A stretch of 64,000 bases of DNA from Aphanomyces cochlioides. Taxonomy: Eukaryota; Oomycota; Saprolegniomycetes; Saprolegniales; Verrucalvaceae. The DNA is taken from contig JAHQRK010000012.1 of assembly GCA_019828595.1 (NCBI GenBank), positions 1-64,000 on the forward strand, written 5' to 3'. Below the pieces are notes generated by a model. That model saw only the letters and a list, made by a program, of their open reading frames with translations. It had not been told where the DNA came from and ran no database searches. Shown here piece after piece: positions 9,289-21,692 of this stretch (position 1 is the first letter of the stretch; each line of letters opens with the position of its first letter). A program made the position numbers and the translations under genes.

Positions 9289-12200
9289 TCATGAAACGAC
9301 GCTGTTAGGAATGATGTGTTGACGTAACCAGGGGTCCGAAGATAGATGCTTGAGCACATTGAATACCTTGGTGTATCCCTTCTTGAGAGGGAGATCAACC
9401 AGGAGCTGTTGTAGATGTAGCTTGATCAAAGAGGCAGCATGAATGGCAACTTCCATCGGACTCTTCGCTGTGAGGTCGGGTCGAAAGGTGCGATCGGCAC
9501 GTTGGAGCCATATTTGATAATACACGCAGGCTCGGACAATCGGCCATATCTTCAGATAGCCACGGATGTAGTATCCATCGGACGGCTTGGGCGTCTCGTA
9601 GAACATTTCCAGACACGTGGACGGAAAGGAACACTCGAGCAGTCGCTGGATCGCCTTGAAGAAATACCAAACAGATTGACCATATCCACAAGAGAACAGG
9701 AAATGCTCGTACGTCTCATTGACACGACAGAAGACACACGTCGGCTTGGGGTCTTGGTACTGAAACAGATATTGCATGGCGTTGGCGCGGAGAAGGGTCT
9801 TGAAAATGAACTCTCCATATCGAGGGAGAATGTGGTCGGGTTGGAGGAAGGCGGCAAGTTGGGTAAGGCGCTTGGGGTCTTCATAAAAGTTGGATGGCAG
9901 GTTGAGATGCTTGGTAGGAAGAATGGACGAGCTGACAGCTGGAGAAGCTCTGATCTTAGCCGATTTCGAAGTCGCAAGCGCCAACAAGATCGGACTCGAG
10001 TCAGGGTGTATCATCCAGTGCCATTCCATCCATTCAGAGCTTGGCGTCGGCAAGTGGAACACGGGAGCATCCTCTTCAGAAACAATCTCAAACAATCGTA
10101 ATAACTTGGTTACCAAGATTGAGATCCATTGTTTCGTTGGAGGGACAAAATTGGCTTGGCGGCAGGCACGGTTGATTTTGTCGAACAAGATCGAAGCTGG
10201 CCAAACTCGCTGACACGGAGTCAACAAATGCGACAACTTCGTGATGTGAAGCGAAGCCAACACATTGGCTTGGTCTTGCGTCGATGTAGAGCACTGATCG
10301 TATAGGTCTTCGAGTCCAGGCAGATACGAGTTGTGCCAAAGGGGAACATCCAAAGATGAGATGTGATTTGGACAGCCGTACGGAGTCCAGCGGGATTCAA
10401 ACCAGCTACTCAATAAGGCTTTCCACATTGGAGTGATATTGGGATTCTTGTACAGTTGTCTGATGAATGCAGAAGAGCCATTTGCCAAGAGGAGATCTCG
10501 GGGGGAACCCCATGGATGAAAAGCCTTCTCGAGGAGAGTATAGCCCGGCGTAATCCAGGCGGACATCGCAGACTTGCGGGGTGGGGTGGTGATGGCTTGA
10601 ATGCATCTGATCATGACAGAGCGGTTGTGTTGTTGCCATAAAGCAAGTGCATGGTGCAGGCCTAAGCCACCGGACTTCTTCGGCATGAATATGATCTCCT
10701 TTTTGATCAAACGGAGGCCATGGACAGAGGAGGATGGGTTGATTTCTTCACCATGCATAAATTGAAGCATGGCCTTGTCGATCTTTTTGGCCAGGTCTTT
10801 GTCGGCAGGGACAAAAGCCAGTTGGTACCATAACACAGGCAGACATATGCTGTGCAGGATAGTGACTTTTCCGGCCATGGTTCGAGCCTTGTAGAGCCAC
10901 AAAGACAAGCGAGCCACAAACTTCTCAAACACGTAATTGAAACGTGCCAATGGAGAAAGATTGGGCGCAACCAAGATACCAAGAGCCTTCACGGGACTGT
11001 CGGAAGTAACTTGTAGTGAGGCAAGGTTCCCATTCAACTGGCTGTAGGTCAGAATTTGGGTCTTGTCTACGTTGAGTCGGAAACCAGACTTGTCGCAAAA
11101 GGTTTGAACCAATGCAAGCTGCCGGTGGAGGCACGTCTCATTTGCCGCATAGAGTTGCGAGTCGTCGGCAAAGTAACTCCCAGTGTGGTAGCGATCCCCA
11201 CACTTGATGCCATAGTTGGAGTGTTGCCGTAGGAGTTGGCACATCGGTTCCAAAGCGATCACAAACAGAAGTGGCGACAGTGGATCACCTTGCAACACAC
11301 CGCGTGAGATGTGAACTGGCTTGGACAAGAAGCCGTTCACCAAGATGCGAGACTTGCGGCCCGAGTACAGTACGCGAACCATGTCAACAAAGGTTTCGGG
11401 AAAGCCATAGTGACGCGTGGTCCACGCGATCAAAAGCTTTCTCAAAGTCAAGCAGTGCCACCATCGAGGACGGACTGTGTAGTTTGATGTGGTGCAGCAT
11501 GTCATCCAGTCGTGCAATATTGGTTTGGATATTGCTTCGGCGGATAAAGCCTTGCTGGTCCGGGTGGATGATGTGTCGAATGTGGCGCTGGAGTCGATAA
11601 GCCAGAATACTCGTCAGGATTTTCACATCCGTGTTGAGTAGGCTAATGGGCCGATAGTTCTTGGCTTGTGACTTGGGGCCTTTCTTGTGCAGCAACACCA
11701 GCGTACTGACAAGTTGCATGGGAGTCAAGCGAGGGTGAGAATGGAGCTGGTGTGTGAATAGCAGCTCCAATACCAACGACCACTTGTGAGGTGCAAGTTT
11801 GAGGACTTCGAATGGCAGAGCGTTGGGACCTGGCGCTGAGTTCGAACTGCTGTGTCGAATAGCATGATAGAACTCGTTGGCGCGCAAGGGAGCCGACAGC
11901 TCTTTCTGGGCTTGCTCTGGCAGTTGCTTGTGTCGAGTCAATGGGGTCAGAAATGACGACACTTCGTCTCCAGATCGCTGCACGTCGGGAGCTGCAAACA
12001 AGTCCTTGTAGTAGTCGACCAGGACGTCAGACATGCCTTGTTGATTGGAGACAACATTTCCATTGACATCCACCAACTCTTTGAAGACTGTCTTCTTCAA
12101 GGGGGTAGGGACAGGGGACATGAAGTGGAACTTGGACGAGCGCTCTGCTTTGTACAAGTGAAGTTGGAACGCCTGGTCTTGACGAAACTGCTTGTCTCGA

Positions 12201-12765
12201 TCTTGCAGCTCGTGAATTTGCTTTTGAAGGTCTCGCACTCGATCCACCAGCACTGAATCTTGACGCATGTTGGGGACTTGCAAAAGCGAAGCGATCTCGA
12301 CAGCTAACTTCTTCAACGGCAGACGTTGTTTCTCCAATCGTTGAGAATGGAATTCTTTGAGTTGGGAGCGGATATCATTGACCAGCATGTCGTAGACCTT
12401 GGAGATATTGTGGAATGTTGGAGACTTGTCCAAAAATCGATCCAGACATCCATGAACAATCTCGGCCGCTCGTGGTAGACGAAGTAGCCAAGTTGGAGCT
12501 TTCCATGATCCAGAGCCATGGCGCAATGTTTGACGCTTTGTGATGATACGACAAGCCACGTGGTCAGCCTGTGGAACGTGTGGCATGTGCGTCGCCTTCC
12601 AATGACGAAGACCCGCCAAGGTGGACGAACAAAAGATGTAGTCGAGTCGGTTGGTGAGTGTGGGACTTGTGAAGGCTCGTGCCACGGGGTTTTGACGACG
12701 AAACAGATCCACCAGAGACAAACTGTGCATCCATTGTTCCAGTTGAAGGGTGCCGGCCATGGTGG
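9143..12765 (-). mobile_element. LINE copy A, partial (ORF2 3' two-thirds and 3' UTR)
   Basis: Minus-strand fragment of the L1-like LINE. Its 3' UTR (9143-9288) abuts the satellite. It runs up to ORF2 codon ~189 and stops at GTGCCGGCCATGGTGG, followed at once by the 3' end of copy B. It matches copy B over its whole length apart from a 20-bp deletion and scattered substitutions, and has the same upper boundary, so A and B look like a tandem duplication (3,623 and 3,643 bp). Confidence 0.9.
9289..12765 (-). pseudogene. LINE ORF2 (copy A), truncated and frameshifted
   Basis: Encodes ORF2 from about residue 189 to the stop: end of the endonuclease, RT (LLDFEKAFD, GVLQGDPLSP, FADD) and the CCHC motif. 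Relative to B, 20 bp are missing at about 11413-11415, between a TAGTGACG and a CGTGGTCC, with short ACG homology at the ends. This shifts the frame just after motif A, so the RT is split between two frames. The N-terminal endonuclease is absent. It cannot make a working protein. Confidence 0.92.
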
Positions 12766-12911
12766 TTAAATGAGTTGTATTAACCTTATTTTTGAGCAAA
12801 GGCCCTAATGACTTACTAATTTGCCTCGTACTGTATAAATAGAACTTGGAAAACAGAATATGGCAAAGTGGTCATTGAACAGGAGATGAAGTGAGTGAGC
12901 CGTCAGCTCTC

Positions 12912-15900
12912 TCATGAAACGACGCTGTTAGGAATGATGTGTTGACGTAACCAGGGGTCCGAAGATAGATGCTTGAGCACATTGAATACCTTGGTGTATC
13001 CCTTCTTGAGAGGGAGATCAACCAGGAGCTGTTGTAGATGTAGCTTGATCAAAGAGGCAGCATGAATGGCAACTTCCATCGGACTCTTCGCTGTGAGGTC
13101 GGGTCGAAAGGTGCGATCGGCACGTTGGAGCCATATTTGATAATACACGCAGGCTCGGACAATCGGCCATATCTTCAGATAGCCACGGATGTAGTATCCA
13201 TCGGACGGCTTGGGCGTCTCGTAGAACATTTCCAGACAAGTCGACGGAAAGGAACACTCGAGCAGTCGCTGGATCGCCTTGAAGAAATACCAAACAGATT
13301 GACCATATCCACAAGAGAACAGGAAATGCTCGTACGTCTCATTGACACGACAGAAGACACACGTCGGCTTGGGGTCTTGGTACTGAAACAGATATTGCAT
13401 GGCGTTGGCGCGGAGAAGGGTCTTGAAAATGAACTCTCCATATCGAGGGAGAATGTGGTCGGGTTGGAGGAAGGCGGCAAGTTGGGTAAGGCGCTTGGGG
13501 TCTTCATAAAAGTTGGATGGCAGGTTGAGATGCTTGGTAGGAAGAATGGACGAGCTGACAGCTGGAGAAGCTCTGATCTTAGCCGATTTCGAAGTCGCAA
13601 GCGCCAACAAGATCGGACTCGAGTCAGGGTGTATCATCCAGTGCCATTCCATCCATTCAGAGCTTGGCGTCGGCAAGTGGAACACGGGAGCATCCTCTTC
13701 AGAAACAATCTCAAACAATCGTAATAACTTGGTTACCAAGATTGAGATCCATTGTTTCGTTGGAGGGACAAAATTGGCTTGGCGGCAGGCACGGTTGATT
13801 TTGTCGAACAAGATCGAAGCTGGCCAAACTCGCTGACACGGAGTCAACAAATGCGACAACTTCGTGATGTGAAGCGAAGCCAATACATTGGCTTGGTCTT
13901 GCGTCGATGTAGAGCACTGATCGTATAGGTCTTCGAGTCCAGGCAGATACGAGTTGTGCCAAAGGGGAACATCCAAAGATGAGATGTGATTTGGACAGCC
14001 GTACGGAGTCCAGCGGGATTCAAACCAGCTACTCAATAAGGCTTTCCACATTGGAGTGATATTGGGATTCTTGTACAGTTGTCTGATGAATGCAGAAGAG
14101 CCATTTGCCAAGAGGAGATCTCGGGGGGAACCCCATGGATGAAAAGCCTTCTCGAGGAGAGTATAGCCCGGCGTAATCCAGGCGGACATCGCAGACTTGC
14201 GGGGTGGGGTGGTGATGGCTTGAATGCATCTGATCATGACAGAGCGGTTGTGTTGTTGCCATAAAGCAAGTGCATGGTGCAGGCCTAAGCCACCGGACTT
14301 CTTCGGCATGAATATGATCTCCTTTTTGATCAAACGGAGGCCATGGACAGAGGAGGATGGGTTGATTTCTTCACCATGCATAAATTGAAGCATGGCCTTG
14401 TCGATCTTTTTGGCCAGGTCTTTGTCGGCAGGGACAAAAGCCAGTTGGTACCATAACACAGGCAGACATATGCTGTGCAGGATAGTGACTTTTCCGGCCA
14501 TGGTTCGAGCCTTGTAGAGCCACAAAGACAAGCGAGCCACAAACTTCTCAAACACGTAATTGAAACGTGCCAATGGAGAAAGATTGGGCGCAACCAAGAT
14601 ACCAAGAGCCTTCACGGGACTGTCGGAAGTAACTTGTAGTGAGGCAAGGTTCCCATTCAACTGGCTGTAGGTCAGAATTTGGGTCTTGTCTACGTTGAGT
14701 CGGAAACCAGACTTGTCGCAAAAGGTTTGAACCAATGCAAGCTGCCGGTGGAGGCACGTCTCATTTGCCGCATAGAGTTGCGAGTCGTCGGCAAAGTAAC
14801 TCCCAGTGTGGTAGCGATCCCCACACTTGATGCCATAGTTGGAGTGTTGCCGTAGGAGTTGGCACATCGGTTCCAAAGCGATCACAAACAGAAGTGGCGA
14901 CAGTGGATCACCTTGCAACACACCGCGTGAGATGTGAACTGGCTTGGACAAGAAGCCGTTCACCAAGATGCGAGACTTGCGGCCCGAGTACAGTACGCGA
15001 ACCATGTCAACAAAGGTTTCGGGAAAGCCATAGTGACGGAGGACGCGGAGCAAGTACGCGTGGTCCACGCGATCAAAAGCTTTCTCAAAGTCAAGCAGTG
15101 CCACCATCGAGGACGGACTGTGTAGTTTGATGTGGTGCAGCATGTCATCCAGTCGTGCAATATTGGTTTGGATATTGCTTCGACGGATAAAGCCTTGCTG
15201 GTCCGGGTGGATGATGTGTCGAATGTGGCGCTGGAGTCGATAAGCCAGAATACTCGTCAGGATTTTCACATCCGTGTTGAGTAGGCTAATGGGCCGATAG
15301 TTCTTGGCTTGTGACTTGGGGCCTTTCTTGTGCAGCAACACCAGCGTACTGACAAGTTGCATGGGAGTCAAGCGAGGGTGAGAATGGAGCTGGTGTGTGA
15401 ATAGCAGCTCCAATACCAACGACCACTTGTGAGGTGCAAGTTTGAGGACTTCGAATGGCAGAGCGTTGGGACCTGGCGCTGAGTTCGAACTGCTGTGTCG
15501 AATAGCATGATAGAACTCGTTGGCGCGCAAGGGAGCCGACAGCTCTTTCTGGGCTTGCTCTGGCAGTTGCTTGTGTCGAGTCAATGGGGTCAGAAATGAC
15601 GACACTTCGTCTCCAGATCGCTGCACGTCGGGAGCTGCAAACAAGTCCTTGTAGTAGTCGACCAGGACGTCAGACATGCCTTGTTGATTGGAGACAACAT
15701 TTCCATTGACATCCACCAACTCTTTGAAGACTGTCTTCTTCAAGGGGGTAGGGACAGGGGACATGAAGTGGAACTTGGACGAGCGCTCTGCTTTGTACAA
15801 GTGAAGTTGGAACGCCTGGTCTTGACGAAACTGCTTGTCTCGATCTTGCAGCTCGTGAATTTGCTTTTGAAGGTCTCGCACTCGATCCACCAGCACTGAA

Positions 15901-16408
15901 TCTTGACGCATGTTGGGGACTTGCAAAAGCGAAGCGATCTCGACAGCTAACTTCTTCAACGGCAGACGTTGTTTCTCCAATCGTTGAGAATGGAATTCTT
16001 TGAGTTGGGAGCGGATATCATTGACCAGCATGTCGTAGGCCTTGGAGATATTGTGGAATGTTGGAGACTTGTCCAAAAATCGATCCAGACATCCATGAAC
16101 AATCTCGGCCGCTCGTGGTAGACGAAGTAGCCAAGTTGGAGCTTTCCATGATCCAGAGCCATGGCGCAATGTTTGACGCTTTGTGATGATACGACAAGCC
16201 ACGTGGTCAGCCTGTGGAACGTGTGGCATGTGCGTCGCCTTCCAATGACGAAGACCCGCCAAGGTGGACGAACAAAAGATGTAGTCGAGTCGGTTGGTGA
16301 GTGTGGGACTTGTGAAGGCTCGTGCCACGGGGTTTTGACGACGAAACAGATCCACCAGAGACAAACTGTGCATCCATTGTTCCAGTTGAAGGGTGCCGGC
16401 CATGGTGG
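12912..16408 (-). pseudogene. LINE ORF2 (copy B), 3' part of an interrupted gene
   Basis: Open from codon ~189 to the TGA with RT motifs A, B and C and the CCHC motif intact, but separated from its endonuclease-coding start by the 4.6-kb copy C. The frame continues upstream into the 3' UTR of C to a TTG, which I do not accept as a start. The first ATG is the internal Met in ACCATGGCC near 16402. A protein from here would lack most of the endonuclease. Confidence 0.85.
16393..16408 (+). repeat. Target-site duplication of copy C, left copy
   Basis: GTGCCGGCCATGGTGG immediately before the 3' end of copy C. The exact 16 bases recur at 21040-21055 on the other side of C. In uninterrupted copies (E, F, I) this sequence occurs once, within ORF2. 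Confidence 0.85.
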
Positions 16409-16554
16409 TTAAATGAGTTGTATTAACCTTATTTTTGAGCAAAGGCCCTAATGACTTACTAATTTGCCTCGTACTGTATAAATAGAACTTGGAAAACAGA
16501 ATATGGCAAAGTGGTCATTGAACAGGAGATGAAGTGAGTGAGCCGTCAGCTCTC

Positions 16555-19281
16555 TCATGAAACGACGCTGTTAGGAATGATGTGTTGACGTAACCAGGGG
16601 TCCGAAGATAGATGCTTGAGCACATTGAATACCTTGGTGTATCCCTTCTTGAGAGGGAGATCAACCAGGAGCTGTTGTAGATGTAGCTTGATCAAAGAGG
16701 CAGCATGAATGGCAACTTCCATCGGACTCTTCGCTGTGAGGTCGGGTCGAAAGGTGCGATCGGCACGTTGGAGCCATATTTGATAATACACGCAGGCTCG
16801 GACAATCGGCCATATCTTCAGATAGCCACGGATGTAGTATCCATCGGACGGCTTGGGCGTCTCGTAGAACATTTCCAGACACGTGGACGGAAAGGAACAC
16901 TCGAGCAGTCGCTGGATCGCCTTGAAGAAATACCAAACAGATTGACCATATCCACAAGAGAACAGGAAATGCTCGTACGTCTCATTGACACGACAGAAGA
17001 CACACGTCGGCTTGGGGTCTTGGTACTGAAACAGATATTGCATGGCGTTGGCGCGGAGAAGGGTCTTGAAAATGAACTCTCCATATCGAGGGAGAATGTG
17101 GTCGGGTTGGAGGAAGGCGGCAAGTTGGGTAAGGCGCTTGGGGTCTTCATAAAAGTTGGATGGCAGGTTGAGATGCTTGGTAGGAAGAATGGACGAGCTG
17201 ACAGCTGGAGAAGCTCTGATCTTAGCCGATTTCGAAGTCGCAAGCGCCAACAAGATCGGACTCGAGTCAGGGTGTATCATCCAGTGCCATTCCATCCATT
17301 CAGAGCTTGGCGTCGGCAAGTGGAACACGGGAGCATCCTCTTCAGAAACAATCTCAAACAATCGTAATAACTTGGTTACCAAGATTGAGATCCATTGTTT
17401 CGTTGGAGGGACAAAATTGGCTTGGCGGCAGGCACGGTTGATTTTGTCGAACAAGATCGAAGCTGGCCAAACTCGCTGACACGGAGTCAACAAATGCGAC
17501 AACTTCGTGATGTGAAGCGAAGCCAATACATTGGCTTGGTCTTGCGTCGATGTAGAGCACTGATCGTATAGGTCTTCGAGTCCAGGCAGATACGAGTTGT
17601 GCCAAAGGGGAACATCCAAAGATGAGATGTGATTTGGACAGCCGTACGGAGTCCAGCGGGATTCAAACCAGCTACTCAATAAGGCTTTCCACATTGGAGT
17701 GATATTGGGATTCTTGTACAGTTGTCTGATGAATGCAGAAGAGCCATTTGCCAAGAGGAGATCTCGGGGGGAACCCCATGGATGAAAAGCCTTCTCGAGG
17801 AGAGTATAGCCCGGCGTAATCCAGGCAGACATGGCAGACTTGCGGGGTGGGGTGGTGATGGCTTGAATGCATCTGATCATGACAGAGCGGTTGTGTTGTT
17901 GCCATAAAGCAAGTGCATGGTGCAGGCCTAAGCCACCGGACTTCTTCGGCATGAATATGATCTCCTTTTTGATCAAACGGAGGCCATGGACAGAGGAGGA
18001 TGGGTTGATTTCTTCACCATGCATAAATTGAAGCATGGCCTTGTCGATCTTTTTGGCCAGGTCTTTGTCGGCAGGGACAAAAGCCAGTTGGTACCATAAC
18101 ACAGGCAGACATATGCTGTGCAGGATAGTGACTTTTCCGGCCATGGTTCGAGCCTTGTAGAGCCACAAAGACAAGCGAGCCACAAACTTCTCAAACACGT
18201 AATTGAAACGTGCCAATGGAGAAAGATTGGGCGCAACCAAGATACCAAGAGCCTTCACGGGACTGTCGGAAGTAACTTGTAGTGAGGCAAGGTTCCCATT
18301 CAACTGGCTGTAGGTCAGAATTTGGGTCTTGTCTACGTTGAGTCGGAAACCAGACTTGTCGCAAAAGGTTTGAACCAATGCAAGCTGCCGGTGGAGGCAC
18401 GTCTCATTTGCCGCATAGAGTTGCGAGTCGTCGGCAAAGTAACTCCCAGTGTGGTAGCGATCCCCACACTTGATGCCATAGTTGGAGTGTTGCCGTAGGA
18501 GTTGGCACATCGGTTCCAAAGCGATCACAAACAGAAGTGGCGACAGTGGATCACCTTGCAACACACCGCGTGAGATGTGAACTGGCTTGGACAAGAAGCC
18601 GTTCACCAAGATGCGAGACTTGCGGCCCGAGTACAGTACGCGAACCATGTCAACAAAGGTTTCGGGAAAGCCATAGTGACGGAGGACGCGGAGCAAGTAC
18701 GCGTGGTCCACGCGATCAAAAGCTTTCTCAAAGTCAAGCAGTGCCACCATCGAGGACGGACTGTGTAGTTTGATGTGGTGCAGCATGTCATCCAGTCGTG
18801 CAATATTGGTTTGGATATTGCTTCGACGGATAAAGCCTTGCTGGTCCGGGTGGATGATGTGTCGAATGTGGCGCTGGAGTCGATAAGCCAGAATACTCGT
18901 CAGGATTTTCACATCCGTGTTGAGTAGGCTAATGGGCCGATAGTTCTTGGCTTGTGACTTGGGGCCTTTCTTGTGCAGCAACACCAGCGTACTGACAAGT
19001 TGCATGGGAGTCAAGCGAGGGTGAGAATGGAGCTGGTGTGTGAATAGCAGCTCCAATACCAACGACCACTTGTGAGGTGCAAGTTTGAGGACTTCGAATG
19101 GCAGAGCGTTGGGACCTGGCGCTGAGTTCGAACTGTTGTGTCGAATAGCATGATAGAACTCGTTGGCGCGCAAGGGAGCCGACAGCTCTTTCTGGGCTTG
19201 CTCTGGCAGTTGCTTGTGTCGAGTCAATGGGGTCAGAAATGACGACACTTCGTCTCCAGATCGCTGCACCTCGGGAGCTGG
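16555..19281 (-). pseudogene. LINE ORF2 (copy C), RT and C-terminus only
   Basis: Encodes ORF2 from about residue 447 (VQRSGDEVSSF) to the TGA. RT motifs A (LLDFEKAFD), B (GVLQGDPLSP) and C (FADD) and the CCHC motif are present. The endonuclease and the linker are gone. The upstream ORF1 frame enters this region in another frame and soon stops being ORF2-like, so the joint does not give a useful fusion. Confidence 0.9.
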
Positions 19282-20980
19282 CGTCGGCGTTCATGGAGTG
19301 GTGAGCTTTGCTGCAGAGCTCGTCGATGTGGTAATTGTTGGTGATGCTTTTGAGCATCGAGATGGCCGACAAGACGGGAGCCGGCAAAGTGAACTTCTCG
19401 AGATTGTCGCTGAAGTTTTCGATCAAAGCAAACAGCGACCAGTCCGTCAAGCAGTTGGTGTCAGGCAATCTTGTTGCTTCTTGGTTCAATAGAACAGTCA
19501 GTGCCTCCGAGTTTGTGTAGAGGTCTGGGGCCCGATTTGAGAGGAATAAGTCAATCGTAGCAAGTGCAAAGAGGATGCGCTTGATCTCTGGTATGTCCGT
19601 GGTCAATTCTTCCAAGATTTCTGACGGGTGAATCTTGTATTGAGCCATGAAGTTGACGTGATGTTTGTAGTTGTGAGGCTTGCCTTGAGCTTTTAACAAA
19701 GCCATCTTGCTGAGCTCGTACACTTGGGACTGGGGGGTGAGCAAAATGTTTTCAATGAAGGCGTCCATGTCACCAGAGTCTTTGTAGAATGCGTCCGCCA
19801 TGGCCTCGCATCGCGCAATATCGTCATCGGCAACAGCATGAGCACCAGTGTTGCGATGTTTCGCGCCTTTGGGGGCATTGCCTTGCTTGGAATCTTTCTT
19901 GGACGAAGCTGAATCCTTGCCGGGAGTCTTTTGCGTCCATGGATTGGCCTTTTCAGCGTTTTGTTGCTCTTGATCGCCTTGTATTTTGTCTGCCGCGGAA
20001 GGAGGGTCAACAGCGCCATTTCCTTGAGCAACGGATTTGTCGACAATGTCTTGATTTGACTGGTCATTGTCATTGTTTGTCGATTGTTCCTCTTGAATAA
20101 CTTCTCCAGAAGTATCACACGGCTTCGCTTGGCCGTTAATGTCGCCTGACCCATCAACCTCAGAGTGAATTTGAGTATTTCCCTCGTCGGTTAAGGCCTC
20201 GGTTTCAGTAGAATCCTTCCCCTCGGCGTCTCCAGAGACCATATCCACGTCCTCTTGAGATTTTTCTTCTTCCTCTCCCGTTCTAGGAGGCTCAGCACAG
20301 GGGGCGACGCGGTTGGTGGCTGCTGGCTCAGTCCCATTGGTCACGAGAAAGGCCGGGGCCAGACCCCCAGTGACAGGGGTAGAAGGGGAATCCATGCCAT
20401 CCCCGCAGCACGGTGACTGGGGTACACCATTGCTCCGGCGAGAACCCAAATCGGGATACCGCCCCCGCCCCTCCGAAGAGGCTCCTGGGGGGAAGTAGAC
20501 AGAACCGCAGGGTGTGCCCATTGGGGGGGCCCTCGTAGCCTCTAGGGCTGACATGGACCCCGTTTTCTCGCCGCCTTCACTGGGGATCGACTCCAATTGG
20601 AGTCCAGGGAAGCAGCCACCACAGGCACAAGGCCCCAGTGGTTCGCCCTCCTGAGTGAGGGCTTCGCTAGACAAGTTAACGACAGTGGTCTGGGGGTCAA
20701 CCACTGACCCACTGAGGTTGACCCCCCCTGGAACTCCGGCGAGTGGAGCACCAGGTGAAGCGCTGGTGGAGCGAGACGCAGATTGGTCTCCAGAGACGCT
20801 GTTGGGGTCGAACTCGACCTCCACTTCGGCCCTAGGGTTAGGTGTAGAGACGTTACTCACACCACTTCCGCCATCCTGATTGGACGACGAAAGTGGGTGA
20901 GGTGATACAATACCTGGAATGATGGTGACTCCGTGAGTGTTGGTCTCACGGAGCTCGGAACAGCTGTTGGCGTTGGACAT
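19282..20980 (-). pseudogene. LINE ORF1 (copy C), short form lacking its C-terminal end
   Basis: Starts at ATG 20980 (MSNANSCSELRE) and follows the short-form ORF1, with ...QSQVYEL joined to KMALLKAQ... by loss of 434 codons. It ends within ...HHSMNAD, where the deletion into ORF2 begins; the frame then runs on in a non-ORF2 frame. Pro/Ser/Gly-rich N-terminus, acidic middle, then a probably helical C-terminal region. No family domain recognised. Confidence 0.85.
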
Positions 20981-21039
20981 TTTGAGCGCGGCGGCACTTG
21001 ATAACTTCTTGACTTGAGGGGTACGAGGCAAATTCGGAA

Positions 21040-21055
21040 GTGCCGGCCATGGTGG
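21040..21055 (+). repeat. Target-site duplication of copy C, right copy
   Basis: Exact repeat of 16393-16408, directly after the 5' leader of copy C and followed by ORF2 sequence AGGTACTGGG. The preceding base differs from the uninterrupted gene, which fixes the duplication at 16 bp. Confidence 0.85.
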
Positions 21056-21614
21056 AGGTACTGGGTCTCAACGAATCCAAATCTTTGTTGAGAGTGCAGT
21101 TGAAATCTCCTCCAACAATGTGGAGCGCATGTGGAGGAAAGTCGCGTGGCAATTCTTCGAAGTAACTTGCTCGTTGTTGGAAGGCTGCCGGCGCATAGAT
21201 ATTGTGGAGAACGACTGTCAGTGGACCCAGAGTACATCGCACTTGTAGATAACGACCACGAAGCACTGGGTTGTCATGAGGGACTTGAGTGGCGTTCTTC
21301 AAAGGAGAGTGAGGATGTATCAACGTAGCCAGACCTCCAGTGGCTGGCGACGTGGATACTTCAGGGTAAATAGGCTCTTCAAAGAACAAAGAGCCTTCGT
21401 GGTTTGTGATGCGTTGCCAATGGAACGCAACACGGTCGTGGAGACTTGGCGTGCGGAAACGGGTTTCTTGGATAAAGGAAACGTCGTGAACACTTGATAG
21501 TTTGTCGAGGATGTACCGATGACTGTTGGAGAAGCCATTGGTGTTGAGGGAGATGATTTGTGGGTCCCAGTCCACGAGTTCAGTTGGGACATCGGAGAAG
21601 TTGTTGTCACTCAT
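21040..21614 (-). pseudogene. LINE ORF2 (copy D), endonuclease N-terminus interrupted by copy C
   Basis: Starts at ATG 21614 (MSDNNFSDVP). It carries the APE endonuclease motifs SLNTNG (22-27), QET (49-51) and GGDFN (168-172), then is broken by copy C after Met189-Ala-Gly. The RLDYIF and ADH endonuclease motifs and the RT lie in the detached 3' part, copy B. It differs from copies E and F by Gln for Glu at residue 147 (QQRASYF). Confidence 0.87.
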
Positions 21615-21692
21615 CACGAGTACAGATGAAAATGAGTAGAATGGAGGGGTCAGAGGGGAGGTTGAAATGGATTGAAGCAGGGGATAGAAGCC

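Larger units (their letters stand above)
12766..16408 (-). mobile_element. LINE copy B: 3' part of an older element interrupted by copy C
   Basis: Contains the 3' UTR (12766-12911) and ORF2 from codon ~189. Its upper end, GTGCCGGCCATGGTGG (16393-16408), is repeated exactly at 21040-21055, where the missing 5' part of an ORF2 resumes. B and the segment 21040-23488 are thus best read as one element split by copy C. Confidence 0.85.
16409..21039 (-). mobile_element. LINE copy C: internally deleted element with both ends, nested in B/D
   Basis: Runs from the TTAAATG 3' end (16409) to the 5' leader ending ATTCGGAA (21039), the same 5' end as copy D (23488). It is flanked by a perfect 16-bp duplication. 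Internally it lacks about 1.45 kb covering the last ~16 ORF1 codons, the intergenic gap and ORF2 up to about codon 446; the joint is at 19281/19282 with one extra base. It also has the 1,302-bp ORF1 deletion seen in copy D. It was therefore probably mobilised by proteins from another copy. Confidence 0.85.

Noticed and set aside
9439..10101. 220-codon plus-strand ORF repeated in every LINE copy
   Set aside because: It is antisense to the ORF2 C-terminal region and conserved only because ORF2 is; no start context or domain supports it. The 141-, 146- and 107-codon shadows are rejected for the same reason.
12766..12801. N-terminal extension MLKNKVNTTHLT on ORF2 or ORF1 (A, B, G) from the neighbouring 3' UTR
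   Set aside because: It begins with TTG, not ATG, and comes from the 3' UTR of the adjacent copy.
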